Counted from the stretch's first letter, positions 51,721-63,067 are shown. The stretch is DNA of 64,000 nt from Herbaspirillum sp. (GCF_017744395.1 NZ_JAGIBI010000003.1:558001-622000); one strand, 5' to 3'. Notes: generated by a model from the sequence alone, not told the origin. Translations and numbers: made by a program.

Positions 51721-51990
51721 AGAACTCATTTCATCAATAGGCGTGAGATGCGTTCTGCTTAGAAAGGGCGCTGGCAAGGCGTGCGACGCGTCGTGTGGCG
51801 GTGCCACACGCAAGGAGCGCAACGCGGCCAGCGCCCTTTCTAAGCAGAACCCGGAGGGAGCGACCCATTTGGGCGAATTGCTGCGTTACGAAGTTGGGTC
51901 AAGACGTCCAGTCTTGACCCAACTTCGCGCCTTGCACTTCATCCCAAATGGGGAAAGCTCGCACTCACGCCTATTGATGAAATGAGTTCT
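51721..51990. repeat. Branched palindromic element E1 (27-bp terminal inverted repeats enclosing two hairpin arms)
   Basis: AGAACTCATTTCATCAATAGGCGTGAG (51721-51747) / exact reverse complement (51964-51990); arm A 51752-51775/51827-51850 (24 bp); arm B 51864-51873/51943-51952 and 51889-51905/51911-51927 (17-bp stem, 5-nt loop). Confidence 0.95.
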
Positions 51991-51992
51991 TA

Positions 51993-53198
51993 ATGAACAG
52001 CAAGCAACAGCAATTCGATGTCGCCGTAATCGGCGCCGGCGCCGCCGGCATGATGTGCGCCGCCGTGGCGGGGCAGCGCGGGCGCAGCGTGGTGCTGATC
52101 GACCATGCGCAGCGCCTGGCCGAGAAGATTCGCATCTCCGGCGGCGGCCGCTGCAACTTCACCAACATCGGCGCCGGTCCGCAAAACTATCTTTCCCAGA
52201 ACCCGCATTTCTGCCGCAGCGCCTTGTCGCGCTATACGCCGCAGGATTTCATCGGGCTGGTCAAACGCCACCGCATCGGCTTCCACGAGAAGCACAAGGG
52301 CCAGTTGTTCTGCGACGATTCGTCTGAAAGCATCATCGCCATGCTCAAGGCCGAATGCGATGCCGGCAATGTCGCCTGGCGCATGCCGTGCAGCGTGGAG
52401 CAGGTGGGCAAGAGCGGCGACCTGTTCCGCCTCGACACCAGCGCCGGCGAGATCCTCGCCTCCAGCGTAGTGATCGCCACCGGCGGCTTGTCCATTCCCA
52501 AGATCGGCGCCACCGATTTCGCCTACCGCATCGCCCGCCAGTTCGACCTCAAGCTGGTCGAGACGCGCCCCGGCCTGGTGCCGCTGACCTTCGACGGGCG
52601 CGGCTGGGAGCCGTTTGTCGAGATGGCCGGCGTCGCGTTGCAGGTGGAGGTGGAAACGGGCGCCAGGAAGGAGCGCGGCTACTTCCTGGAGGATTTGCTG
52701 TTTACGCACCGCGGGCTGTCCGGCCCGGCGATCCTGCAGATTTCCAGCTACTGGAAACTGAGCACGCCGCTGACGCTGAACCTGCTGCCCGAGGTCGACG
52801 TGGCCGAGGCGCTGATAGCCGGCAAGGGCACGCTCAAGAAGAACCTCGGCAATCTGCTGGCGCAATGGCTGCCAAGCCGGCTGGCCGAGGGTTGGCTGAA
52901 GGTCAACGGCTTCGATGCAGGCGCGCGCATCGCGGACATGCCGGACAAGGCGCTGCGCCAGCTCGGCGACTCGCTCAACCGCTGGGTGGTGCTGCCCAGC
53001 GGCTCGGAAGGCTATCGCAAGGCCGAAGTGACGATGGGCGGCGTCGATACCCGCGAGCTGTCGCAGCAGAGCATGATGGCGGCCAAGGTGCCGGGGCTGC
53101 ATTTCATCGGTGAAGCGGTCGACGTCACCGGCTGGCTGGGCGGCTACAACTTCCAGTGGGCCTGGGCTTCGGGCGTGGCGGCGGGATCGGCGGTCTGA
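51993..53198 (+). CDS. NAD(P)/FAD-dependent oxidoreductase, HI0933/YhiN family
   Basis: DVAVIGAGAAGMMCAAVAGQRGRSVVLIDHAQRLAEKIRISGGGRCNFTNI; VDVTGWLGGYNFQWAWASGVAAG. Confidence 0.93.
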   Translation: MNSKQQQFDVAVIGAGAAGMMCAAVAGQRGRSVVLIDHAQRLAEKIRISGGGRCNFTNIGAGPQNYLSQNPHFCRSALSRYTPQDFIGLVKRHRIGFHEKHKGQLFCDDSSESIIAMLKAECDAGNVAWRMPCSVEQVGKSGDLFRLDTSAGEILASSVVIATGGLSIPKIGATDFAYRIARQFDLKLVETRPGLVPLTFDGRGWEPFVEMAGVALQVEVETGARKERGYFLEDLLFTHRGLSGPAILQISSYWKLSTPLTLNLLPEVDVAEALIAGKGTLKKNLGNLLAQWLPSRLAEGWLKVNGFDAGARIADMPDKALRQLGDSLNRWVVLPSGSEGYRKAEVTMGGVDTRELSQQSMMAAKVPGLHFIGEAVDVTGWLGGYNFQWAWASGVAAGSAV

Positions 53199-53391
53199 TC
53201 TGGCCGGTTTTGCCGGCAAAGAGCGGGAAGTTCATGCGCAGCCTCAGCTTGCCTGCAATAAGTGGTTGATTTTTATCCGATTTTTGCGTTTCGGGTGGAA
53301 AAAATGCCACGTTTGGCCTTCCAATCGGATACGCAGTCTGCTAGAATCGCTTTCTTTGCTAATCCAACCTAACCTTTTTGGTTTGAATTAA

Positions 53392-53604
53392 ATGACCACT
53401 ATTCGTGTAAAAGAAAACGAGCCGTTCGAAGTCGCAATGCGCCGCTTCAAGCGCACCATTGAAAAGACTGGTCTGCTGACCGAACTGCGCGCTCGCGAGT
53501 TTTACGAGAAGCCGACTGCTGAGCGCAAGCGCAAGCTGGCCGCTGCTGTGAAGCGCCACTACAAGCGCATCCGCAGCCAGCAACTGCCGAAGAAGCTGTA
53601 CTAA
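53392..53604 (+). CDS. rpsU: 30S ribosomal protein S21
   Basis: [59 protein letters not shown]. Confidence 0.97.
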   Translation: MTTIRVKENEPFEVAMRRFKRTIEKTGLLTELRAREFYEKPTAERKRKLAAAVKRHYKRIRSQQLPKKLY

Positions 53605-53640
53605 GAATTTCTCGCCGCGTGCTCGCGCGGCCGATGTGTA

Positions 53641-53675
53641 AACCCGCTCCGGTGTTGGTCCGCAGCGGGTTTTCG
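53641..53675 (+). terminator. Stem-loop after rpsU
   Basis: AACCCGCT...AGCGGGTTTTCGC. Confidence 0.65.
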
Positions 53676-53852
53676 CATTTTTCGTCGGATCGCGTCGGAT
53701 GAGCTTCAGGAGCGCCATCGGTTTATTTTTATCCCGGTAGCCGCATATGGAGGTCAAGCCCGATGTTTTATTCTGGCGATAAGCCCATCAATGTTCTACG
53801 ATCTTAAAGATCGGCAACATTGCAACCATCTACCTCATCTTCGGAGCACCCA

Positions 53853-54299
53853 ATGGGTTTGAAAGAGCAAATCACGGAAGACATGAAAGCCGCCATGCGC
53901 GCCAAGGACATGGGCAAGCTGGGCACCATCCGCCTGCTGACGGCCGCGATGAAGCAAAAGGAAGTCGATGAGCGAGTCGAGCTGACCGATGCGCACGTGC
54001 TGGCCATCATCGACAAGATGGTCAAGCAGCGCAAGGATTCGATCTCCCAGTTCGAAGCCGGCGGCCGCCAGGATCTGGCCGATATCGAGAAGGCCGAGCT
54101 GGCGGTGCTGGCCGCCTACATGCCGGCCAGCCTGTCCGAAGACGAGATCAAGGCCGAAGTGCAGGCCGCCGTGGCCGCCACCGGCGCCGCTGGCCCGCAG
54201 GATATGGGCAAGGTGATGGGCGTACTCAAGCCCAAGCTGGCCGGCCGTGCCGACATGACCGCGGTGTCCGCGCTGGTGAAGGCCGCGCTGGCGTCCTGA
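53853..54299 (+). CDS. yqeY: GatB/YqeY domain protein
   Basis: MGLKEQITEDMKAAMRAKDMGKLGTIRLLTAAMKQKEVDERVELTDAHVLAIIDKMVKQRKDSI. Confidence 0.95.
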   Translation: MGLKEQITEDMKAAMRAKDMGKLGTIRLLTAAMKQKEVDERVELTDAHVLAIIDKMVKQRKDSISQFEAGGRQDLADIEKAELAVLAAYMPASLSEDEIKAEVQAAVAATGAAGPQDMGKVMGVLKPKLAGRADMTAVSALVKAALAS

Positions 54300-54333
54300 T
54301 CGTTCCTGACTTCCTGCGCGCGGCCCTTATCCG

Positions 54334-56127
54334 GTGATTCCACAGTCGTTCATCCAGGATCTCCTGACCCGCGTCGACATCGTCGACGTGGTGGGCCGCT
54401 ATGTGCAGTTGAAGAAGGGCGGCGCCAACTACATGGGTTTGTGCCCCTTCCATAACGAGAAATCCCCCAGCTTTACCGTCAGCCCGACCAAGCAGTTCTA
54501 CCACTGCTTCGGCTGCGGCGCGCACGGCACCGCCATCAGCTTCCTGATCGAATATTCGGGCATGGGCTTCGTCGAGGCGGTCAAGGACCTGGCCCAGAAC
54601 GTGGGCATGGTGCTGCCGGAAAACGAAGACCGCATTCCCGCCGCGCAGCGCGCCGAGAACCAGGCCAGGAGCATGGCGCTGTCGGACGTGATGGCGCGCG
54701 CCAACGATTTTTACCGCCAGCAGTTGCGCGCCGCGCAGCCGGCCATCGAATACCTGAAGCGGCGCGGCCTGACCGGCGAGATCGCGGCGCGTTTCGGGCT
54801 GGGCTATTCGCCCGACGAATGGGACAGCCTGCGCCAGGTGTTTCCCGAATACGAGAACGAGGCCCTGGTCGAATCCGGCCTGGTGATCGACAAGAGCGAA
54901 GAGGGCGGCGGCCACCGCAAGCGCTACGACCGCTTTCGCGGCCGCGTCATGTTCCCCATCCGCAATACCAAGGGCCAGGTGATCGGTTTCGGCGGGCGCG
55001 TGATGGACGGCGGCGAGCCGAAGTACCTGAACTCGCCGGAAACGCCGCTGTTCCAGAAAGGCAGCGAGCTGTACGGATTGTTCGAGGCGCGCCAGGCGAT
55101 CCGCGAAGCCGGCTACGCGCTGGTGACCGAAGGCTATATGGACGTGGTGGCGCTGGCGCAGCTGGGCTTCCCGCAAGCGGTGGCCACGCTGGGAACGGCC
55201 TGCACGCCGGTCCACGTGCAAAAGCTGCTGCGCCAGACCGACCAGGTGATCTTCAGCTTCGACGGCGACTCCGCCGGCCGCCGCGCCGCGCGCCGCGCGC
55301 TGGAAGCCTGCCTGCCGCATGCCTCGGACAACAAGACCATCAAGTTCCTGTTCCTGCCGGCCGAGCACGACCCCGACAGCTACGTGCGCGAAATGGGCGC
55401 CGCCGCATTCGAGGAGCAGATCCGCGAAGCGCTGCCGCTGTCGCAGTTCCTGCTGCGGGAGATCATCGGCGAGAACGACTTGCGCACGCCCGAAGGCCGC
55501 GCGCATGCCCAGTTCGCCGCCAAGCCCATGCTGCAGGCGCTGCCGGCTTCGGCGTTGCGTTTGCAGATCGTGCGCAGCGTGGCGCAGGCGACGCAGTCAA
55601 CCCCGGGCGAGCTTGAAACCTTATTTGAACTGGAAAAGCCGGTAGCGCGCGTCAAGGTGGCGCCGCCGCGCGGCAAGCGCACGGCCCCGGTCGGGCTGGA
55701 ACGCCAGATCATGCGCTTGCTGGTGGCGCATCCGCAACTGGCGGCCGACCTCGATGCCGAGGCCTTGCAGGCGGTCGGCAGCATCGCGCCCGACCGCGCG
55801 CAGATGCTGGCGCATCTGGTCGGCGTGGCGCAGAGCATGGGCGAGCAGGCCAGCTTCGCCAGCCTGGTCGAGCACCTGCGCGAAGCGGGACCGGAGTTCG
55901 ATTCGATGATCGCCGAGATCGCCTCCGAGTCTGAATCCGAGTTCGACGTGGTGCGGGCGGAGATGGCCGGCGCCATCCGGCAGAGCAAGATCCGCGCAAT
56001 CGAAGAGGAAATGCAGGCGCTGGTGACGTCGAACCTGCGCACCGAGGAGGATCGCAACCGCTACCGTGAGCTGATGCAGCACAAGGAAGCGCTCAAGCGG
56101 CAGCCCGGGGTGGGCGTGGCGGGGTGA
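54334..56127 (+). CDS. dnaG: DNA primase DnaG (GTG start)
   Basis: IPQSFIQDLLTRVDIVDVVGRYVQLKKGGANYMGLCPFHNEKSPSFTVSPTKQFYHCFGCGAHG. Confidence 0.97.
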   Translation: MIPQSFIQDLLTRVDIVDVVGRYVQLKKGGANYMGLCPFHNEKSPSFTVSPTKQFYHCFGCGAHGTAISFLIEYSGMGFVEAVKDLAQNVGMVLPENEDRIPAAQRAENQARSMALSDVMARANDFYRQQLRAAQPAIEYLKRRGLTGEIAARFGLGYSPDEWDSLRQVFPEYENEALVESGLVIDKSEEGGGHRKRYDRFRGRVMFPIRNTKGQVIGFGGRVMDGGEPKYLNSPETPLFQKGSELYGLFEARQAIREAGYALVTEGYMDVVALAQLGFPQAVATLGTACTPVHVQKLLRQTDQVIFSFDGDSAGRRAARRALEACLPHASDNKTIKFLFLPAEHDPDSYVREMGAAAFEEQIREALPLSQFLLREIIGENDLRTPEGRAHAQFAAKPMLQALPASALRLQIVRSVAQATQSTPGELETLFELEKPVARVKVAPPRGKRTAPVGLERQIMRLLVAHPQLAADLDAEALQAVGSIAPDRAQMLAHLVGVAQSMGEQASFASLVEHLREAGPEFDSMIAEIASESESEFDVVRAEMAGAIRQSKIRAIEEEMQALVTSNLRTEEDRNRYRELMQHKEALKRQPGVGVAG

Positions 56128-56542
56128 TCCTTGCGCCGCTTGTCCCGGTTTCTGGACGAAAAAGCATCAAAGAAGGGTAAAGCCGCGCAAATTGCCGTTA
56201 TTTGCGCGCCCGATAAGCGGTTTTCGCAGCTTGATCGGGAAGAAAAGGCCCCTATATCTGCTATACTATAGGGCTTTAGTTCCGCCGGATGGCTCTTGCT
56301 TCTCGCCCTGGCGGCCCTGTGCGAAGCCCCCGAAATTTACTCGGCGGTGCGCTGCAGGTACGGTAAATGCGACTCCCGGAATGACGAAACTGCCTGTTTT
56401 CCGGAAGCGCTGGGCAAAGAGGCGAAAAGGAACGTTGCGCGTGCAGCCGGGGTCTACCGGGTTGTCCAGGCCGGTGCCGAAGTTGCATCATTAGCATGAC
56501 TTGATTGGCGCAATGGGTAAATCTCAATTGGCAGTTGATTCT

Positions 56543-59098
<2,556 letters not shown>

Positions 59099-59154
59099 CC
59101 TGAAGGGTGCCAGGGAAAGCCGGCGAGGATGTTAAAATCGCCGGCTATCTTTTT

Positions 59155-59233
<79 letters not shown>

Positions 59234-59240
59234 AACATCG

Positions 59241-59275
59241 AAAAGCCGCTGTGTGGGATGCACAGCGGCTTTTTT
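59241..59275 (+). terminator. Rho-independent terminator after tRNA-Ile2
   Basis: AAAAGCCGCTGTG-TGGGATG-CACAGCGGCTTTTTT. Confidence 0.9.
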
Positions 59276-59688
59276 GTCGTGCAGAATTTGAAAAATAGAA
59301 CGAGATTACATGCCAGAAATAGCATCATCTATCCGTTCCATATCGTCCCCTCGTCCCTCACAAGGACAGGTCTATCTGTCTCCCGTTTGTACACGAAGCC
59401 GATGCCTCGCTTGTCTCCACTGTAACCAGCCTCAGAGGTGAAGGGCGTACATGACTTGACCGTTAAGGTGGTTCTCCGCCGGCGAATGCCCTGGCTGCTG
59501 TTTGAACGCCCGTGAGAGACAGGCGCATACCTTAAATGGGTGATGTGCGATCGTTTGGCTTTCGCTAGCATTACATGGCTCAAAAAGAAGTCGTACGGAA
59601 ACTGTAAGCGTTTCGTGAGCGAACACTGAGTTCGCTTGAACGCCCGATATTTGTTGTGGTACTTGGACTATTTTCTTTTGGAGGGTAT

Positions 59689-59847
59689 ATGCAGCTTTGT
59701 CGTCAAATTGTTGTCATCATGATGCTGGCTTGTGCCGCGTCGTCGACCTTTGCAGCTTCCAAAGATGGGGGGGAAGCGGCCATGGAGTGCATGAAAGATC
59801 CGCAACGCTGCACCCCAGGGCATTGCTGCCCTACCACTCCCAAATAG
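59689..59847 (+). CDS. Small secreted Cys-containing peptide (52 aa)
   Basis: RBS TTGGAGGG; MQLCRQIVVIMMLACAASSTFAASKDGGEAAMECMKDPQRCTPGHCCPTTPK; terminator follows. Confidence 0.65.
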   Translation: MQLCRQIVVIMMLACAASSTFAASKDGGEAAMECMKDPQRCTPGHCCPTTPK

Positions 59848-59862
59848 GGAACAGTAGAAATG

Positions 59863-59889
59863 GAACCGCGCCGATAGCGCGGTTTTTTT
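59863..59889 (+). terminator. Rho-independent terminator after small peptide gene
   Basis: AACCGCGCCGATAGCGCGGTTTTTTTC. Confidence 0.85.
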
Positions 59890-60027
59890 CTTGCGCCTGT
59901 GCAGGCGAAGTCAGTTAGTTTGGAAAATGGCAAACTTATAAATCATTGATCATAGATGCTGACGAAGTGCCGCAATGAATGCAACTCTTGTGGCCTTATG
60001 GTGGAGTGATTGCGAGGCTACAAGGTG

Positions 60028-60066
60028 AAAGGGTTGCAAGCCGATCGGGCTTGCAACCCTTTTTTT
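60028..60066 (+). terminator. Strong + strand Rho-independent terminator with no obvious upstream gene
   Basis: AGGGTTGCAAGCC-GATCG-GGCTTGCAACCCTTTTTTT. Confidence 0.85.
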
Positions 60067-60106
60067 CATGTCCCCTCGGACAAGCGCTCCATGGGGGAAT
60101 TTCCTG

Positions 60107-61030
60107 TCAGCTTTCTGCAACGGCTCCCGGCCGCATCCTCGCCAGCTTCCCCGACCGTGTCGCCAGCCAGCACAGGATCGAGCCCGCGCACACCATGGAG
60201 GCGCCGATCCAGAACGACTTGGGCAACGGCGCGTGTAGCAGCGCAGCCGACAGCGCCGAAGAAAATACCGGGATGAAATACGATGCGCCGGCCAGTACGG
60301 TAACGTTGCCGTGCAGGATGCCGACGTTCCAGGCGGCATAGCCGAAGCCCATTGCGGCCGCGGCCAACAGCAGGTAGACCAGCGCGGGGATAGTGAAGGA
60401 CATTTCTTCCGTATGGTTGCCCAGGAAGAATTTCAGCCAGAGTGTCGCCGCCACCATCATGAAAAACGGCGTGACGCCGTTCTTGCCCTTGGCCATCCTG
60501 GTTGTCACGGCGCAATAGGCGGCCCAGATGATTGCGCCGACAAAGGCCAGGCCATAACTGAGCGGATTGTCCCGGACATTGGCCAGCATGCCGGCCGGAT
60601 CGATTCCCTGGTCACCTCCCAGGACCCAGCAGATACCCAGCATGGACAGGATGAAGCCGGGCACGACCAGCAGATTCGCGCGCTGGCCGGTGAAGGCGAT
60701 GGCCGCTATCAGCGTAAAGGTCGGCCACAGGTAGTTGACCATGCCTACCTCGATCGCCTGCCTGCCGGTATTAGCATAGCCAATGGAGAGCGACAGGCAG
60801 AGCTCGTAGGCCACGAACAGCAAACTGCCCCAGAGCAGGTATCGCTTGGGGAGCGTATTCAGTTTGGGAAATCCTACCGAGGCCAGGAGGAAAACGGAGG
60901 CGACCGTATAGATAGCGGCGGCGCCGCCCGTGGCGCCGAGGTGCTCGCTGACGCCGCGGATCAGTCCGACGATGGAACTCCAAAGGACCACCGCAGAGAG
61001 TCCGATGAGCGTAGCTTTCTTGTTGTTCAT
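60107..61030 (-). CDS. yddG: Aromatic amino acid exporter YddG (DMT superfamily)
   Basis: KATLIGLSAVVLWSSIVGLIRGVSEHLGATGGAAAIYT...QAIEVGMVNYLWPTFT...CWVLGGDQG...AAWNVGILHGNVTVLAGASYF. Confidence 0.93.
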   Translation of the reverse strand: MNNKKATLIGLSAVVLWSSIVGLIRGVSEHLGATGGAAAIYTVASVFLLASVGFPKLNTLPKRYLLWGSLLFVAYELCLSLSIGYANTGRQAIEVGMVNYLWPTFTLIAAIAFTGQRANLLVVPGFILSMLGICWVLGGDQGIDPAGMLANVRDNPLSYGLAFVGAIIWAAYCAVTTRMAKGKNGVTPFFMMVAATLWLKFFLGNHTEEMSFTIPALVYLLLAAAAMGFGYAAWNVGILHGNVTVLAGASYFIPVFSSALSAALLHAPLPKSFWIGASMVCAGSILCWLATRSGKLARMRPGAVAES

Positions 61031-61282
61031 TGATGTTTGAAAATTCAGGCCGATAATTATCAGGTGGGCGCGATTAGTTGATTAGTCGCCCGCTTGCCGG
61101 AGATTATCGCCGATGATGCCCATCGGTAATGTTGGCAACGCCATTCGCTCAGGCGATTGATACAGTCCGTTACATCCCTTACCAATCCCACTCTGGCCTA
61201 AAGCCCGGTGCGGCGCTTTAATGGTATGTATTCCTGCGTTCTATCTCTAACTATTATTCCAACCAATATGGAGGATCCAGAC

Positions 61283-61528
61283 ATGCGCACCATTCTTGGC
61301 ATCACTATTTTAGTAGCCGGCCTTGCGTCGGCAAGCCTTTCTCCCGCAGCCTTGGCCAAAGGAAATGCGGGAGGCGGTTCCAGCCATTCTGCTATGAATG
61401 GCAACGGCAAGAATGCCGTGGACAGGGACAAGGGATTGGCACGGGCGGCTGACCGCCGTAATGGCCGGAGCATCAAGAACAGGAGCGGCAAGCACAAGGC
61501 CCACACTCAAAAATCCGTTTCAAGATAA
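61283..61528 (+). CDS. Small secreted basic protein (81 aa)
   Basis: MRTILGITILVAGLASASLSPAALAKGNAGGGSSHSAMNGNGKNAVDRDKGLARAADRRNGRSIKNRSGKHKAHTQKSVSR; RBS GGAGG. Confidence 0.65.
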   Translation: MRTILGITILVAGLASASLSPAALAKGNAGGGSSHSAMNGNGKNAVDRDKGLARAADRRNGRSIKNRSGKHKAHTQKSVSR

Positions 61529-61546
61529 GCCGATTCCAAGGGGAAT

Positions 61547-61675
61547 ATGATGATAAGAAATGCATTACTCATTTTGTTGACAGGGTTTGTTCTGGCGGGG
61601 TGCGTGGTGGTTCCCGTGGATCAGGGGCCAGGAAATTTCTGCCCGCCTGGGCAAGCCAAGAAAGGGAATTGCTAA
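61547..61675 (+). CDS. Small lipoprotein (42 aa), absent from supplied ORF list
   Basis: MMIRNALLILLTGFVLAGCVVVPVDQGPGNFCPPGQAKKGNC; lipobox LAGC; RBS AAGGGGAA. Confidence 0.75.
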   Translation: MMIRNALLILLTGFVLAGCVVVPVDQGPGNFCPPGQAKKGNC

Positions 61676-61683
61676 TAGCCTGA

Positions 61684-62037
61684 TCAACGTTCCTCCGCCT
61701 TATTCAGTTCCTCATCCGGCGGAGTCTGCCACAATGCAACGAGCATGAGCGGCGCTTCGGCTTCCGGCACTTCAAAGCTGTACATCGTTGCATGGGGCTG
61801 CGTCCGGACATCGAGTTCCACGCGGAAAAAACGCTGGTCGCCGCCGTTGGCCGGTTGCGGCGTTTGCACTATCTGCGAAGCTTGCGTTATTGCCTGGCAG
61901 ACTTGGCCCCGCAGCGTAGTCGAACAACGGTTCAACTCGAAGATGCGAACCCGGGATAAGTTCGGGATGTAAGCCAGCCCGCCTTCGCGCGACAGGCGCA
62001 CCACTTCCACTTCATCCAATGGCGGCAAATCAATCAT
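61684..62037 (-). CDS. Emfourin-like protealysin inhibitor
   Basis: MIDLPPLDEVEVVRLSREGGLAYIPNLSRVRIFELNRCST...; overlaps the end of the M4 protease gene, same strand. Confidence 0.7.
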   Translation of the reverse strand: MIDLPPLDEVEVVRLSREGGLAYIPNLSRVRIFELNRCSTTLRGQVCQAITQASQIVQTPQPANGGDQRFFRVELDVRTQPHATMYSFEVPEAEAPLMLVALWQTPPDEELNKAEER

Positions 62038-63067
62038 GCAGTACTCCCACGCCGCGCCAGGCGGATCGCACGGCTGCGGCAACATCCTTACCCTGCGCAG
62101 CGGCGGTTTCCATGCTCAGGCCGGCAAATTCGGCAAAATCCGCGTCTGGCCGAAGCCGGTGATGCCGCAAGGTGTCGTACCACACGCGTCCGGCCCTTTC
62201 CCAGGCATGGCCGCCAAGCTCCGTCGCAGCCAGGTAGAAGGCGTGATTGGGAATGCCGGAATTGATGTGCACGCCGCCATTATCTTGTTCCGTATCGACA
62301 TAATCCCTCATGTGGCCCGGTTGAGGATCTTTCCCCAGCACAGGATCATCATAGGCGCTTCCAGGCTCAGCCATTGAACGCAGGCCGCGGGCATTTATCC
62401 CCGGTAAAAAAAGTCCGGCGCCGATGAGCCAGTCGGATTGATCCGCAGTTTGCCGCAGATGGAATTGCTTGGCCAGGATGCCGAACACGTCGCTCAGCGA
62501 TTCGTTAAGCGCGCCGGACTGGTTTTGATAGGCCAGGCCGCCTTCGCTGGCGGTAACGCCATGTGCAAGCTCATGCGCGATCACATCCAGCGCGATTGTG
62601 AAGCGCTTGAAGATCCGTCCGTCTCCGTCCCCGAATACCATCTGGCTGCCATTCCAGAATGCGTTGTCGTAGTCCTTCCCATAATGTACGCTTCCAACCA
62701 GAGGCAGGCCGGCATCGTCGATGGAGTTGCGTTCATACACGTCGTGAAACATCTGCCAAGTGGTGCCCATATGGTCGTAGGCTTCATCCGCTGCCGCATC
62801 GCCGCTAACCGCCTTGCCTTCGGAGCGGATTAACGTGCCGGGCAAGGCTGTACCGTTCTTTGCGTCGTAAATCGAGCGCTTTAACGTTACAGTCCTGCGC
62901 GCACGTTGTTGCCGGGCGATGGCTGCGCCGGCAAATTGCGCGCGTTCCGTGCGGACCTGCTGATCCAATAATAGCGTCTGGGCCGCGCCATGGCTGAGCT
63001 CAGGGGCAGGATGGACCGAGAGCCGTTCGAGCAGATACGGGGGAATGAAGTAATAGGGATAAGACAT
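62030..63067 (-). CDS. M4 family (protealysin-like) metallopeptidase
   Basis: HELAHGVTASEGGLAYQNQSGALNESLSDVFG; N-terminus MSYPYYFIPPYLLERL (protealysin-type propeptide, no signal peptide). Confidence 0.9.
   Translation of the reverse strand: MSYPYYFIPPYLLERLSVHPAPELSHGAAQTLLLDQQVRTERAQFAGAAIARQQRARRTVTLKRSIYDAKNGTALPGTLIRSEGKAVSGDAAADEAYDHMGTTWQMFHDVYERNSIDDAGLPLVGSVHYGKDYDNAFWNGSQMVFGDGDGRIFKRFTIALDVIAHELAHGVTASEGGLAYQNQSGALNESLSDVFGILAKQFHLRQTADQSDWLIGAGLFLPGINARGLRSMAEPGSAYDDPVLGKDPQPGHMRDYVDTEQDNGGVHINSGIPNHAFYLAATELGGHAWERAGRVWYDTLRHHRLRPDADFAEFAGLSMETAAAQGKDVAAAVRSAWRGVGVLHD

Noticed and set aside
51721-51990. CRISPR-like array interpretation of the repeats
   Set aside because: Repeats are inverted and nested, not direct with spacers; no cas genes
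59329-59583. 84-aa minus-strand ORF downstream of tRNA-Ile2
   Set aside because: No recognisable motif or convincing RBS; might be a gene remnant but unsupported
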